Shown in pieces: positions 46,155 through 58,145 of a stretch of 64,000 nt of DNA (within the stretch, counting starts at the first letter, position 1; each line of letters begins with the position of its first letter). Source of the stretch: Rhexocercosporidium sp. MPI-PUGE-AT-0058 (taxonomy: Eukaryota; Ascomycota; Leotiomycetes; Helotiales); NCBI GenBank assembly GCA_020746875.1, contig JAGTJL010000008.1, positions 806,001 to 870,000 of the forward strand, given 5' to 3'. The position numbers and the translations under genes are program-made. Below the pieces are notes generated by a model that saw only the letters and a program-made list of their open reading frames with translations, was not told the origin of the DNA and did not search any database.

Positions 46155-49100
46155 ATGCCTCCCAACAGCAGAATTACACGAGCGGCAGCGAGGCAAGCAG
46201 CCAGCTCTTCCGAATCGCCTGCTGCCTCTGTCGGAGCTTCCTCAGCTGCTTCGTCCACTCGACCTCCCCCTCCGCCACCATCAACGAGAAAGCGCAAGGC
46301 CCCCGCGCGTGAAACCAGCCCAGCACCCGAAGCCGAACCTGCGAAGCCCTCATCTGCAAGACGAACAAAGCGACAGAAGGTTGTTGATCTCGACACTGCT
46401 CCCCAAGCAGCTGCTCCGTCTCGCCGAAAGAAGGGAAAGACTCCTGCGGTTATGTCGAGTCCTGGGTACGGCATCACAGTCCAGTGGAGTATCTTCTATT
46501 GCTAATGATCTCGTAGTGATTCTGCTGGTCCTTCCAACGATCCTCCAGCTGCGGCCACGACATCCTCGAAACGAAAGTCTACCAGAAATAAGAAGGGTGG
46601 TCAAGGTTTGTCGAACAGTGTGGGATCAAGCTCTACTACAGGTCTAACACGCCCCGCAGCAGATACGACTGTTACTCCTAGCGGCCGCCGATCGAAGAAG
46701 ACCACCAATTCTGCGAAGGATGCGGATAATACCGTAGACAATAGTCTGGACGACCATCCCCCACCTCCTGGTGAAGATGATGCCAGTGACGACGAGGACG
46801 AAGAGATGGCCCGTCATTACGAAGGTCGTGACGAGGACGATGATGACGATGACCCGTTCGGAGGCTTTGGTGGACCGGGGGGACCTCCTCATGGACTTTC
46901 GAGCACGTTAAGAGCCCTGAGCGGCATGATGTCTGGGGTTTCTACGAGATTACGGGACATCCTGAATAATTTGAAGCAAAAGGAGGACCCCTCGCTACAA
47001 TTGATTGCCCTACAAGACTTGTCTGAAATCCTGCTCGTATCTACCGAGGACAACCTCTCTGGGCACTTTTCACCCGATGCCTTTGTCAAGGAGCTGGTTG
47101 TACTGATGCAGCCATCTGACTTTGGAGAGGAGAACCCAGAAATGATGCTTCTTGCTTGCCGCTGCCTAGCAAATCTAATGGAAGCTTTGCCCGCTAGCAC
47201 AGCCAATGTAGTCTATGGTGGTGCTGTCCCAGTCCTTTGTGCAAAGCTTCTAGAGATCCACTTCATCGATTTGGCGGAGCAGGCGCTGAGCGTAAGTATT
47301 GCCCTTGGCGTGTGACTAGAATCTTGGCTAACAGTCCATCACAGACTCTTGAGAAGATTTCAGTGGAGTACCCTGCGTCTATCGTACGCGAAGGAGGCCT
47401 GACAGCTTGCTTGACCTATCTTGATTTCTTTGCCACGAGTACACAGAGAACCGCCGTCACTACAGCTGCCAATTGCTGCCGGAATATCCCAGAGGATTCT
47501 TTCCCAGTTATCAAGGATGTGATGCCTATTCTGCAGAACGTCCTCGGCTCAAATGACCAGAAAGTTGTTGAACAGGGCTCCCTCTGTGTTTCCCGGGTCG
47601 TCGAAAGCTTCAGATATCACCCCAACAAGCTTGAGGAGCTTGTCAGTACTGATCTTCTCAAGGCCATCCTGGGACTGTTGCTACCAGGCACCACGAACCT
47701 CATCGGACCCAATATCCACACCCAATTCTTACGAGTCCTCGCATTCACCGCAAAAGCTAGTGCAAGATTGTCTGCTGAGCTCTTCAAGATGAATGTTGTC
47801 GAGACGCTGTATCAGATCCTGACTGGAGTTTCTCCACCTAGTGCCGCGGAGGACATGGCGTCGAAGCTGGACAGTGTTGTGGTTATGCAGGCTTTAATTC
47901 ACAGGCCTCGAGAGCAGGTTATCGAAACCCTCAACGTTATCTGTGAACTGCTTCCAGGACTCCCTCGAGAAGTTGAGGTTTCTCCTGGAGATATCCTCAG
48001 TGCAGACACTGCATCTGCTACAGTTAATGCCTCTTCGTCCAGCTCTAGGAAGAAGTCATCCAATGAAAAGCGTATCGAACTCCTTGAGGGGTGCAAGAAC
48101 GAAGTTAAGCGGTTTGCAATTATCATTTTCCCCACATTGACAGATGCATTCTCAAGTACCGTCAATTTGAGCGTACGACAGAAGGTCTTGACCGCCCAGA
48201 TCAAGATGCTTTCCAACCTGGACAAGGAGATATTGATGGAGGCATTGCGATCTGTTCCATATGCTTCATTCTTGGCTGCAATCTTGTCTCAACAAGACCA
48301 CCCAAGTCTAGTGAACTACGCCCTCCAGGCAGCGGAGTTACTATTGGACCGTCTCGATGACATCTATCGGTACCAGTTTTATCGTGAAGGAGTCATTGCT
48401 GAGATTGCGAAGCTTGCCACTGCAGCCGACAGTGCGAAGGCCGTATCCGAGACTCCAGCTATCGAAGTGGCAGCCCCCGTCGACGCCAACGGTGCCCAGA
48501 AGATCTCCGAAAAGCCAAGCCGGAATGTGTCAGGCGATGATGATGATTCCTCAGATGAAGATAACGATGAGGATAATGAGAACGATGAGGACAATGAAAA
48601 TGATGATATTCAAGATGACATCAGTCCTTCGCCTAGTTCTCGGGGATCTACCATGTCTCTCGATGGCCCTCAGCACCGCTTACCAACAGATGCTACTAGC
48701 ATGCAACAACTCATTGTACAGCGCGCGAAGAGATTCTTGGATGTTCACGAAAATGAGAAGAACAGCAAGAGCTTGAAGAAGAAGGCAACCAAGATATTGA
48801 CCAGTCTGCAAGGCTTGGCGGCCGACATCGAATCTCATTACCTGCAAGGAAAGCCAGGTGACGGCATGAAACTTTTTAGCACTCTCGCCTCTTACTTTGA
48901 TGGCGATGTCTTGGAAAGTGTCACAAGTGCTGAGTTACTTAACTCGGAAGTTGTCCGCGTCCTGCTTGAGGTCTTCAGCAACCCTGACGAAAATTTGAGT
49001 AACGATGCTCGCTCAGCCTTCCTCGAGGTATTCATGGGTAGAACTGTGACTAAGAAGCCGAAGACTACGAGTGCCGACTCACCTGCTACACCTTTCAGTA

Positions 49101-52055
49101 TCCTCATCCACAAGTTGCAGGATCTCTTGAGTCGATCAGAGCACTTTGAAGTGGTCACAGTTCATCAGAACACATTCGATGGAAACAGAAGCAGTGCTGC
49201 ATCAATGTTGGCCAAGCAGATTCGTCTGAAGCTCGTAGCAGATGATGATTCCGAGATTCCTAGACCATATCGCAATATCATGGTCTCGATCCATGCCATC
49301 GCAACCTTCAAGGCTCTGGACGATTATCTTCGGCCCAGAATTAGCCTCTCTGAGCGGCCACGTGGATCAAGAAGAGAAGGTCTTAGCAATGCTTTAGCCG
49401 CGCTTGCCGCTGCGGGTATGCCCAATCCATACGCCCAGACGGGTCAAAATCGTCTTGTCGAGCGTGGCTTGGCTTCAGCGACTGCCGCCACCCCAACCGC
49501 ACCTCCGCCCACAACCTCCAGAAGCTCTCGAAAGTCGAAGTCTAAGACTGGCTCAGCAGGCCTCCCGGCTTCTGACGGACCATCTACAAATACCACTCCT
49601 CAAGACAAGGCAACTCGTCGCTCAAGCAGACGTCAGGCCCAGGCAGATCCACAGGTCCCGCCGCCCATGCAAGAAGAGGACAGCTTAGCTGGTGCTTTGG
49701 AGTGTGCTGATGAGAGACAGCTTACTGAGGATGAAGACATGGACGATAGCGCTGCTCTCGATGCTATTGTAGGCGACCTTGAGGAAGAGATGGAGGAAGG
49801 TTCACCTGCAGATCCTACTGCAGTGAACCTTGAAGTTGCCGCTGGTGGTAAGGTAACGGCACGTAAGGAAGATGGTACACGTGTTGGTAAGATCTCCCCA
49901 TTCCTAACTCTTCAATGCCCCAAAAACATGTCGTCAACAGCCTTTGAGGCATACCGGAAGAACAATTGCTAATATACTTATAGCAACTCCCTCGCAAGTC
50001 CCGGGAAGCAACCCACGTAGTGTCTCAGCTCTCCAAGCCGCCGCTGCTCAAGCAGCTCTGACTACACCAAGTACATCATCTCGACCTATGTCTTATGCTG
50101 CTGCTATCCAAGCTGTCCCGCAAGATTGGCACATCGAGTTCAGCCTTGACGAAAAGGTGATTGCCAACGAGACAACCATCTACCGAGCTGTTCACAGCAC
50201 ATCAACTACTGTCGATGACCACAACAGCCGGAGTGTATGGTCAGCGATTCATCCAATCAAGTTCAAGCGTGTACCTGGCCCGCCACCACCTGAGCCAAGC
50301 TCTCTCACACAAGCTCCAGAAGTCCCTACTGAGACTACAGCATCTGGTATTCCAGCTTCCTTGGACAAGCATCCAGCTACTTCTTCAATCCTACGTTTAC
50401 TGAACATTCTGCACGCGCTCAATGCAAATCTGGATGATGTTTTGGCCGAGAACAAGGATACTTTGAAGCTCAATGCGGAACCTCTATCCCAGTTTGTTAA
50501 CACTAAGCTGACCGCCAAGCTCAATAGACAACTTGAAGAGCCTCTCATTGTTGCCAGCAACTGCCTGCCAAGCTGGAGCGAGGACTTGGCTCGTCTGTAT
50601 CCATTCCTCTTCCCCTTCGAGACACGACACCTCTTCTTGCAGTCCACCTCGTTTGGCTATGCTCGGTCGATGACAAGATGGCAAAACGCCCAATCTGCCG
50701 ATGAGTCTCGTCGTGATCGTCACCGCGATGATCGACCATTCCTGGGTCGTCTACAACGCCAAAAGGTACGAATCTCTCGATCCAAGATCTTAGAGTCTGC
50801 CTTGAAGGTCATGGAGCTTTATGGGGCATCCCAAAGCATTCTAGAAGTGGAGTACTTTGAAGAAGTTGGTACTGGTCTTGGTCCAACCTTGGAGTTCTAT
50901 TCAACGGTATCAAAGGAGTTCTCCAAGAAGAAGCTCAAGCTCTGGCGTGAAACGGAAACCAACGATGCTGATGAGTATGCTTTTGGGGCTCGGGGTCTGT
51001 TCCCCGCACCCATGAGCGAGGAGCAAGCTTCCAATGAGAACGGCAAGCGTATCCTTCACCTCTTCAAGATGCTTGGAAAGTTCGTTGCGAGATCGATGAT
51101 CGATTCGAGAATCATTGATGTCTCCTTCAACCCAACATTCTTTCGCATCGGTGACGAATCCACGACCGTAACTCCGTCCTTGGGGGCTGTCAAGACTGTA
51201 GACCCACAACTGGCAAAATCTTTGAAGTTGATTAAGAAGTACGCGGTAGCAAAGAAGGCCATCGATGAGAACCCAAACCTTACACCGGCTCAAAAAGTCG
51301 CCAGCGCACAGGCACTGGAGATCGATGGCATGAAGATCGACGACTTAGGTCTCGACTTTACTCTTCCTGGATATCCCATCGAATTACAACCCAATGGTTC
51401 GCATACTGCTGTCGACATCGACAATGTTCAGCTCTATTTGGACAAAGTCATCAACTTTACCTTGGGTAGCGGTGTTCAGAGACAAGTGGATGCTTTCCGG
51501 ACAGGCTTTACTCAAGTATTCCCCTACTCAGCATTGAGCGCCTTTACCCCCGATGAATTGGTCATGCTATTCGGTCGTATTGAGGAAGATTGGTCTCTTG
51601 AGAGTAAGTTCTTCGATCCCAGAACCCTTTACTCCAAACACTAACATGCATAGCTCTCATGGACTCAATCAAGGCCGACCACGGCTTCAACATGGACAGC
51701 AAGAGCGTAAAGAACTTGCTCCAGACCATGAGTGAGTTGACGTTGCCAGAGCGCCGAGACTTCTTGCAGTTTACCACTGGTAGTCCGAAGCTTCCAATTG
51801 GCGGTAAGGATCTCTCCCCCCTTGCACCTTTTCTGTCAGATACTCATCAAATTTCTAGGCTTTAAGTCTCTGACTCCTATGTTCACTGTGGTTTGCAAGC
51901 CAAGCGAGCCACCTTATTCGTCTGACGATTACCTACCTAGCGTCATGACTTGCGTCAACTACCTCAAGCTACCTGACTACACGGATCTCGAGGTCATGCG
52001 ACGCCGTATGGGAACTGCGATTAAGGAAGGACAAGGAGCTTTCCATCTCTCGTAA
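46155..52055 (+). CDS. UFD4: HECT-type E3 ubiquitin ligase, UFD4/TRIP12 family
   Basis: Seven exons, 46155-46465, 46517-46605, 46660-47291, 47345-49886, 49984-51603, 51654-51803 and 51859-52055, in phase, 1846 residues. The first 200 residues are disordered with basic patches (RKRKAPAR, RRTKRQK) and an acidic run. Armadillo-type repeats start near 215 (LKQKEDPSLQLIALQDLSEIL) and run to about 530. An acidic stretch of Asp/Glu/Asn repeats follows near 750. The HECT domain fills the last 380 residues: EYFEEVGTGLGPTLEFYS, GKFVARSMIDSRIIDVSF, and the catalytic cysteine at about 1813 in LPSVMTCVNYLKLPDY, 33 residues from the end. UFD4 ligases attach ubiquitin chains to ubiquitin-fusion and N-degron substrates with the Ubr1 pathway. 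The basic motifs suggest nuclear presence. Confidence 0.93.
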
Positions 52056-52969
52056 GCTGCCGAAGTCAAATGTCACGTACGACGGACCGTGGAGAATCGA
52101 GCGAAAAAAATTCTCTCGGCCACGGGGATTTACTTTTTCAAGTTCACTGGCGCAATCATCATGGCATTTCATGTATTCACGAGCCTTCTTCCTCATCATG
52201 TTTTCGCCCCTTCCACCAAATTTCAGGTAGTGGATCAAGTCAAATTGCATGGAAGGTCGTTTGGGCGCATTAACGTGGAGGGTTATTCATGAAATGAAAG
52301 GTCGGGTTTTTTAAGCTTTTGCACTTCACTTAGATAGATGAATGAATCGATCAGTTCCCCTATATGCGTTCTGTTGGTGTTGTGGTCGTTGATTTCTTAC
52401 ATAGCCTTGGAGAATATTTCATCATGTCAGCTAATTAATCTACACAGTCTCAAAAGAATGCCAGTAAAAGCAAAGGAATTTGGAGATCTTAATTTATAAA
52501 TTATGAACACGATATGTGACATTCAATTGGAGAAGAATGGAGTTTGGCGTTAAACTATGTCAAGGCTTTGAGGAACTAATCATGTAAAGTATCCCAAAAC
52601 AGCATATGTTTGTTCACAGGCGGAACTGGTTTGTGATCTAACTCAGTCTAAATTAATCATACCAAATGAATATTGCCAAATTTAAAGTACTTAAGAATCT
52701 AGATATCATCACGACCACTAGAGATCAAGCAGGGATCCTGTTAGCCTGGGAATACACGAGGTTGACCCGAGCCCCGCCATGACTTCACCAAATGCTTTCG
52801 CGGCGTCTCAACTCCAACACAAACAATCATTCCACCATGAAAGAAATTTTCGAACATCAACCTCAGAAAAACCTACAGAATACTGCCCTGCGCAGACCCC
52901 ACAAAGACGTCAGTTAAATAAAAGGCATTGTTCCCATCCAAGCGCGCACATTGGCGCAAAAGTGGTGGG
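52056..52969. other. Intergenic
   Basis: Lies between the HECT ligase and the Smr-domain gene. A/T-rich from 52,330 to 52,720. No gene seen. Confidence 0.5.
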
Positions 52970-54634
52970 ATGGAAGAGCTTCAAGCACGACTGATTGTAT
53001 GTTCGAGCAAACATGTTGACTGGCAGTTCTGGACTGACATGCGCGTCTAGGATGAGTACTCTCAGTCAATCGAAACTTCCACCCTCCTAGCCATTCTTTA
53101 TGACTACGACATCACCAATTCGACCGAGCTGTCTGCGGCGCGACAGATCCTCGACATTCTGAAATCCTCTGCCTCTGCAGAAGAAAGCACAGGATTTGAT
53201 CCCAGCGGTGCCAGTGGACCTGAGCCAGGACTTGATGATCAAGGAAGCGCCAGGGAGGAGAGCGAGAGCCTGTCTACAAGTCAGTGGGGATCGAAGACTC
53301 AGACCGATGACACATCACTATCCCAGGAACCACACGCCCTAGATCTGGAGAGTTTAGATCTCGGAGGCGGAGAGAGGGAGGAGAGTTCTGGCAAGACTTA
53401 TTCAAGTGAACTTGATAGCCTGGACCAAGCTGGGAAGGAGGAGGCACTGATCAGTATCTTCCCGGCTCTGAAGCCCTTCGACATCAAATGGACGTTGAAG
53501 AAATGTAAAGGCGATGCCGGTCTCGCGATCGATGAGTTAATGACCCAAGCTTTCCTCGAGGAAAGCGGTACTCGCCATCGCGGCATCGAGGCCTTCTCTG
53601 AAAACGATGCAGCTCCTCGGCAACGCAAAGGCAAACGGAAGAAGAAAAAGGGAACGGCCAGGAATACAAGCAACCCAGGCACACCGCCGAGTCCCGCCGA
53701 GTCTCCCGTCGAGAGCAAGTGGGATACCAGCCGTCAGGATATCGATTTCATCTCCGATAAGACTAGTATTCCCGTGCAGCAGGTCACGTCTATCTACCAC
53801 AAGAACGGAGGGACTTCTCGTGGGACTATTGCTGCTATTGTAAAGGCTCATGCTGAGATGCAGATATATGAGGACGATCCTGTTGTGCAAATTAATGCCT
53901 ACGAGCTCCATCAAGAATTTCCCTCAATCTCTACAGCGGATCTGGAGATTTTGTTGCACATCACCAATCCGTCTCTTCCAGACGCTCGCGAACTCGCCAA
54001 AGCTCTCGCTACACCAGTCAACAACAAGAACCCAATCCAGCTCGACATCCGCCATGCACCCATCCAACTCGACCCCGAGCCAAAACCGAAACCCAAACTC
54101 CTCAATACAGTCTATCCCGATGGCCCCCCTCACGATTTCGCCAGCTCGGCCGAGACAGCAGCGCACTATTCCGAGTCTCGCAACACCGCCTTTGCACAAG
54201 CTAGCGCAGCCTACCGCAAAGGGAAATCCAACCCCCTCATGGGCGGCGCAGCAGCATACTACTCCGACGTGGGACGGACCTACGACGTCAAAGCCAAAGC
54301 AGCAGCCAGCCGAGCCGCGGACGCCCTCGCGGCCAGCCAGAGCACGAAACTAGAGCTGGATCTGCACGGTATGAGCGTCAAGGATGCGGTGCGCATTAGT
54401 CGGGAACAGGTCACGCGGTGGTGGCATGAGTGGGGAGACGAGAGTGTGGATGGGAGGAGGGCTGCTATTCTGCAGTATAAGATTGTTACGGGGGCGGGGA
54501 ATCATAGTTCTGGTGGGGGAAAGCTGGGGCCGGCTGTGGCGAAGATGTTGATGAGTGAGGGGTGGAGGATTCAGGTTGGGAATGGGAGTAACATGGGGTT
54601 CTTGCTTGTTTTGGGAGTTGTGAGGAGGAAGTGA
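52970..54634 (+). CDS. CUE-like/DUF1771/Smr-domain protein, Cue2-like
   Basis: Two exons, a 27-base first exon at 52970-52996 and 53051-54634, in phase 0, 536 residues. The first exon encodes MEELQARLI only; its junction to DEYSQSIETSTLLAILYDYD is supported by GTATGT and a CTGAC branch site. A CUE-like helix set lies near 140-180 (KEEALISIFPALKPFDIKW, GDAGLAIDELM). A DUF1771 helix pair lies near 375-435 (ETAAHYSESRNTAFAQASAA). The Smr domain follows near 443-532 with LELDLHGMSV, IVTGAGNHSSGG and GNGSNMGFLLV. This is the plan of yeast Cue2, the endonuclease that cuts mRNA at stalled, collided ribosomes in no-go decay, and of animal N4BP2. The LDLHG and TGxGxHS motifs are intact, so nuclease activity is plausible. 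Confidence 0.87.
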
Positions 54635-54960
54635 TTATTGGATTAATCAGGATTGGACATGAGGATATGGCGTATTTGGAAATGGGTATCTGTTGGATGG
54701 ATGCATGCGTGCATTTTAGGGAGTTGAGAGACCGTCTTGGGCGTTTTGCATGTACACAAGGAGTTTTGGATGTAGATTTGGATTGGTTTGTGGATATTGG
54801 ATAGACTTTTGTATGATTGTCACGAGACATAGACCTATTAGATATGAATGATTGATGGACCGAGATGTCCTTACTTGAATAGCCATAGAAAGTGAAGTCG
54901 TGTGCTACTCTTAACCGGTCAATGTTCTATTTTATTGATTTAATTTATTTTGTTGGGATA
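54635..54960. other. Short convergent intergenic region
   Basis: 326 bases between the stop codons of the Smr gene (+) and the E1 alpha gene (-). A/T-rich near 54,930-54,955, as in shared 3' ends. No gene. Confidence 0.6.
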
Positions 54961-56371
54961 TCAGGGAGCTAGTGTATCCTTTCCTCCCTCAAACTCGCTA
55001 ACATCATATTCATCTGGATATCTCTCAATAACACTCTTCAACTCCCTCATCTGGTCCTTCATCTCCGGCGTAAGCTCCTCATACATATCCTCAAACATAC
55101 TCCTTATCGGGGGTTTCTTCTCCTTCTCCGCCGCCGCAAACGCCTTCAAGACCTCCCTTCTAATCCTACTCCTCGCCTGGCTCTCCTTCTCCTCATCCCA
55201 GACGCCTTTCTTCTCTAAATACTTCCGCAAGCGCGTGATAGGATTATCCCTGCGTTTCCAGTCCTCGACCTCGACGCGCGCGCGGTACGCGAACGAGTCG
55301 TCGCTCGTGCTGTGGTGCGAGATGCGGTAGGACATCGCTTCGATGAGGACAGGTCGACCACCATCTTTCAATGCTAGTTCTCTCGCTCGTTTAGTCACTT
55401 CTCGTACAGCCCAGATGTCGTTCCCGTCGACGCGGATGGTGTCGATTCCGTACCCTGTTCCGCGACTCGCTATGCCGTCGCCGCGGTATTGCTCTAGTGT
55501 GGGTGTGCTGATTGCGTAGCCATTGTTGCGGCATATGAAGATTACGGGACAGGAGCGTGTCGCGGCTATGTTGAGAGCGGCGTGGAAGTCTCCTTCGCTC
55601 GCGGCGCCTTCGCCGAAGTAGCAGGCTACTACTCGGGGTGGGATGTTGGGGTCTGCGAGGCGCTGCAATTTGAGTGCGTAGGCGGCTCCAGAGGCTTGGG
55701 GGATTTGGGTTGCTAGGGGGGAAGAGATGGTGTGCTGTATGAATTTATTGGTTACTAGTTTCATGTGACGTGCAGGAGAGGTTTTGGGTTCTTGGATTCG
55801 AAGCACTTACGATGTTCAAAGCCTTACTTCCATAATGCACAGGCATATTCCTTCCCCGTCCCGGATCCTTCGCATTCGCGAAAAGTTGGCTCATGAAATC
55901 ATCAAACGTGTATCCCCTCTGTGTAAACACGCCCGCCTCTCTATACTGGCAAAAGATAACATCTTCCTTCTCCAGCGCTGAGGCAGAACCCACACACGTC
56001 CCCTCCTCGCCCTGGCTCGTCATGTAGAAACTCAATCTGCCCTGTCTCTGTGCGTCGAACATGATGACATCCATGATAGACACAGAGAGCATTTGCTCGT
56101 ACATTTTCAGGGCGAGGGAGTCGGGCTCAGGCGTGTATGCTGAGTCAACTATGTCGCCGTCTTGGTTGACGCACCGGTAGGTCGGTAGCGCGGGGTAGGT
56201 TGCGGGGTGTTCGAAGGAGAGGCTGTTGACGAATTGGCTGGATACCGCGCCGGGGAAGCGGATTCCTGCTGCTCCTGGCTTTTGGGAGAGAGATGAGGAG
56301 AATCTGAAGGGTGTTCTGATGGGGGTTGATCTGGGCGTTAGCCGTACCAGGCGGAGGGGAGGGAGCTTCAT
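54961..56371 (-). CDS. BCKDHA: Branched-chain 2-oxoacid dehydrogenase E1 component, alpha subunit
   Basis: Two exons, 55811-56371 and 54961-55734, in phase 0, 444 residues. Residues 1-30 are Arg/Ser-rich without acids, a mitochondrial targeting peptide (MKLPPLRLVRLTPRSTPIRT). The core shows MTSQGEEGTCVGSASAL, ANAKDPGRGRNMPVHYGS, and the thiamine diphosphate site from GEGAASEGDF at about 228 to RNNGYAIST at about 256. The loop YRISHHSTSDDSFAYR near 324 matches the loop that is phosphorylated in the animal enzyme. It acts in the mitochondrial matrix with E1 beta, E2 and E3 to decarboxylate the keto acids of Leu, Ile and Val. The frame is open further upstream, but the ATG at 56371 begins the presequence and is preferred. 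Confidence 0.93.
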
Positions 56372-57185
56372 GGTGTTCGTGATGTCTGTATCAGACGGCG
56401 AGAAGCAGATATGTAGTTTATTGAAGCTTCGGCGTCTCGAGAATGAATCCTGCGAGTTTAGAAAATATCCGACGTGAAGTCGGTGAGCAATCGCTTGCAC
56501 ATCTTTTCTCAGATGGACGTTACTCTTTGTTTTGAAGACGGTTGAAGACGTTCGCTCAGCCGTGGATATCCGTCGTGGACCCAGTGCCTGCATCCCGCTT
56601 TGGCAATGATCCCTGTCTCCGATACCCCAGATTCTTGGCACTCGGGTCTGGAGGCGTCGCTTATCTGTTTTGAAAGCATTACGAGGCATGATTTGGATTT
56701 TCTGAAAATGGTCATAACAAACACCTGGGCGGATCAGAAAGTGTGTTATGAAAGGAATTGAAGCTCTGAATCCTAGTCAACGACTGCACCTACACCACTA
56801 ATATTGCGCAGGGTCTCTTGTGAAGTTGTGATGTACTGTACGCTTCTAGCTCGTGGATCAGGCATGACTTAAAGAGTTTTGTGACAGCACTGAGATAACA
56901 GGAATCCACAATTGCGCTAATTTTACTGACTTGTCCTAATTGCAAGTTTTAATCTTACAACACATCGCATTGATCCGGGATGTTGTTCTCATTCATAGGT
57001 TCTGGCACATAAAATCATTGAGGAAACCAGGAAAGCATACCCTTCCTGTCTTGCATGTTCCCTCAAAGTCTACACTGGCGGAACAGTAAACGAACAGACT
57101 CATCCCTTCGAAGGGTGAACTAGTTACCATTATGGTCGTTAGTTAAGCGGTTCTTCATTACTTTCATTCTAGGCGTGGCGGTAGA
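56372..57185. other. Upstream region of the E1 alpha gene
   Basis: Divergent promoter region between the E1 alpha gene (-) and the remnants before VPS11 (+). No separate gene seen. Confidence 0.4.
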
Positions 57186-57929
57186 GTGGCTATCTTGTCC
57201 TTGATACCTGCGAGGGCCAGCAAGTTGAGTTTTGCATTCTATTTCATCAGCAAGCACGCCACAGAAGGTAGTGATGTCGGTCTCAACGGCGAAGTGCCAT
57301 ATTTCAACGCTGAGTCCTCGGTGCCGATACTAGAATTTTCTGTACTACGATTGAAGACTGCAACGATATGAAACATCTAATTCTACGGATCGATGACCGC
57401 AAGTTCATGATGCGTGATATGCTCGAGACGATCGGAATGCTTAACGACGAACAACCTGGAGATCCGAATTTGGTCAGCTTGGGTACGAAAGAAATATATA
57501 GCTCACTCGAAGGGCGAAGCGAGGAAATCAAGAAGGAATATAACTTCCCCAAGAGTTCCCATACGGGTTGATGCGACATTCTGAATCTGCAGAACTGTAA
57601 AGCGAAGTTGGTTTTCGTTCAGGAGTGGTGGTATTTGGCTATCTAGTACCGATCTTGACAAGCTGGACAAGAACATTAAGAAAATCTAAAGAAAGAATCT
57701 TCGACAGCGGAGAAGTGATTACAGCTTAGATATTGTAAACAATCCGAATTTAGGACCACCACCAGGAAATTTTGCCCCTCAATTCTACCGAGTGCATTGT
57801 TGGCGTGTAAGGATGACACAAGAGAACGAAACGGAGTATTGGCTAAAAGCTTTTAAAGAGGGCCGCGAAGAAGATGAAAGCGTCTCTGGGTACTCGACCC
57901 GTAAGCACTTCAAAACAAATCAAGAGTGA
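57186..57929 (+). pseudogene. Broken protein-like segments, possible decayed or intron-split gene
   Basis: Three stretches on the + strand read like protein, but I find no continuous frame linking them. 57186-57371 gives 61 codons. 57368-57571 gives 67 codons with a natural-looking mix (MKHLILRIDDRKF, NLVSLGTKEIYSSLEGR). In the frame used at 57690-57929, a 79-codon stretch (VNNPNLGPPPGNFAPQFY, ENETEYWLKAFKEGREEDES) is cut from an upstream part (GGIWLSSTDLDKLDKNIKKI) by TAA at 57687-57689. I do not recognise the family. It may be a decayed gene or a real gene whose introns I cannot place. The call is weak. Confidence 0.3.
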
Positions 57930-58145
57930 AGTATCAAAAGTACAAGAAGATGTCGAGAAGTGGAGGTGAAGTGTTTAAAATTCAAGATGTCAGTGCCAAG
58001 CAAAATCGAAGCTATGCCACTTTAGTGCCGACACCAGCCAACCCTGTTCCTGCAGGCATCGGCGACAAATGACGCCGCGAAAGCTACAGCTACAGCTCCC
58101 CACTCACTCGACCACAAGCTGCCATGATATCGCAGGTTTGCTACC

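Noticed and set aside
57170..57210. Possible tRNA start (GGCGGTAGAGTGGCTA)
   Set aside because: No matching acceptor stem, anticodon arm or T-loop follows.
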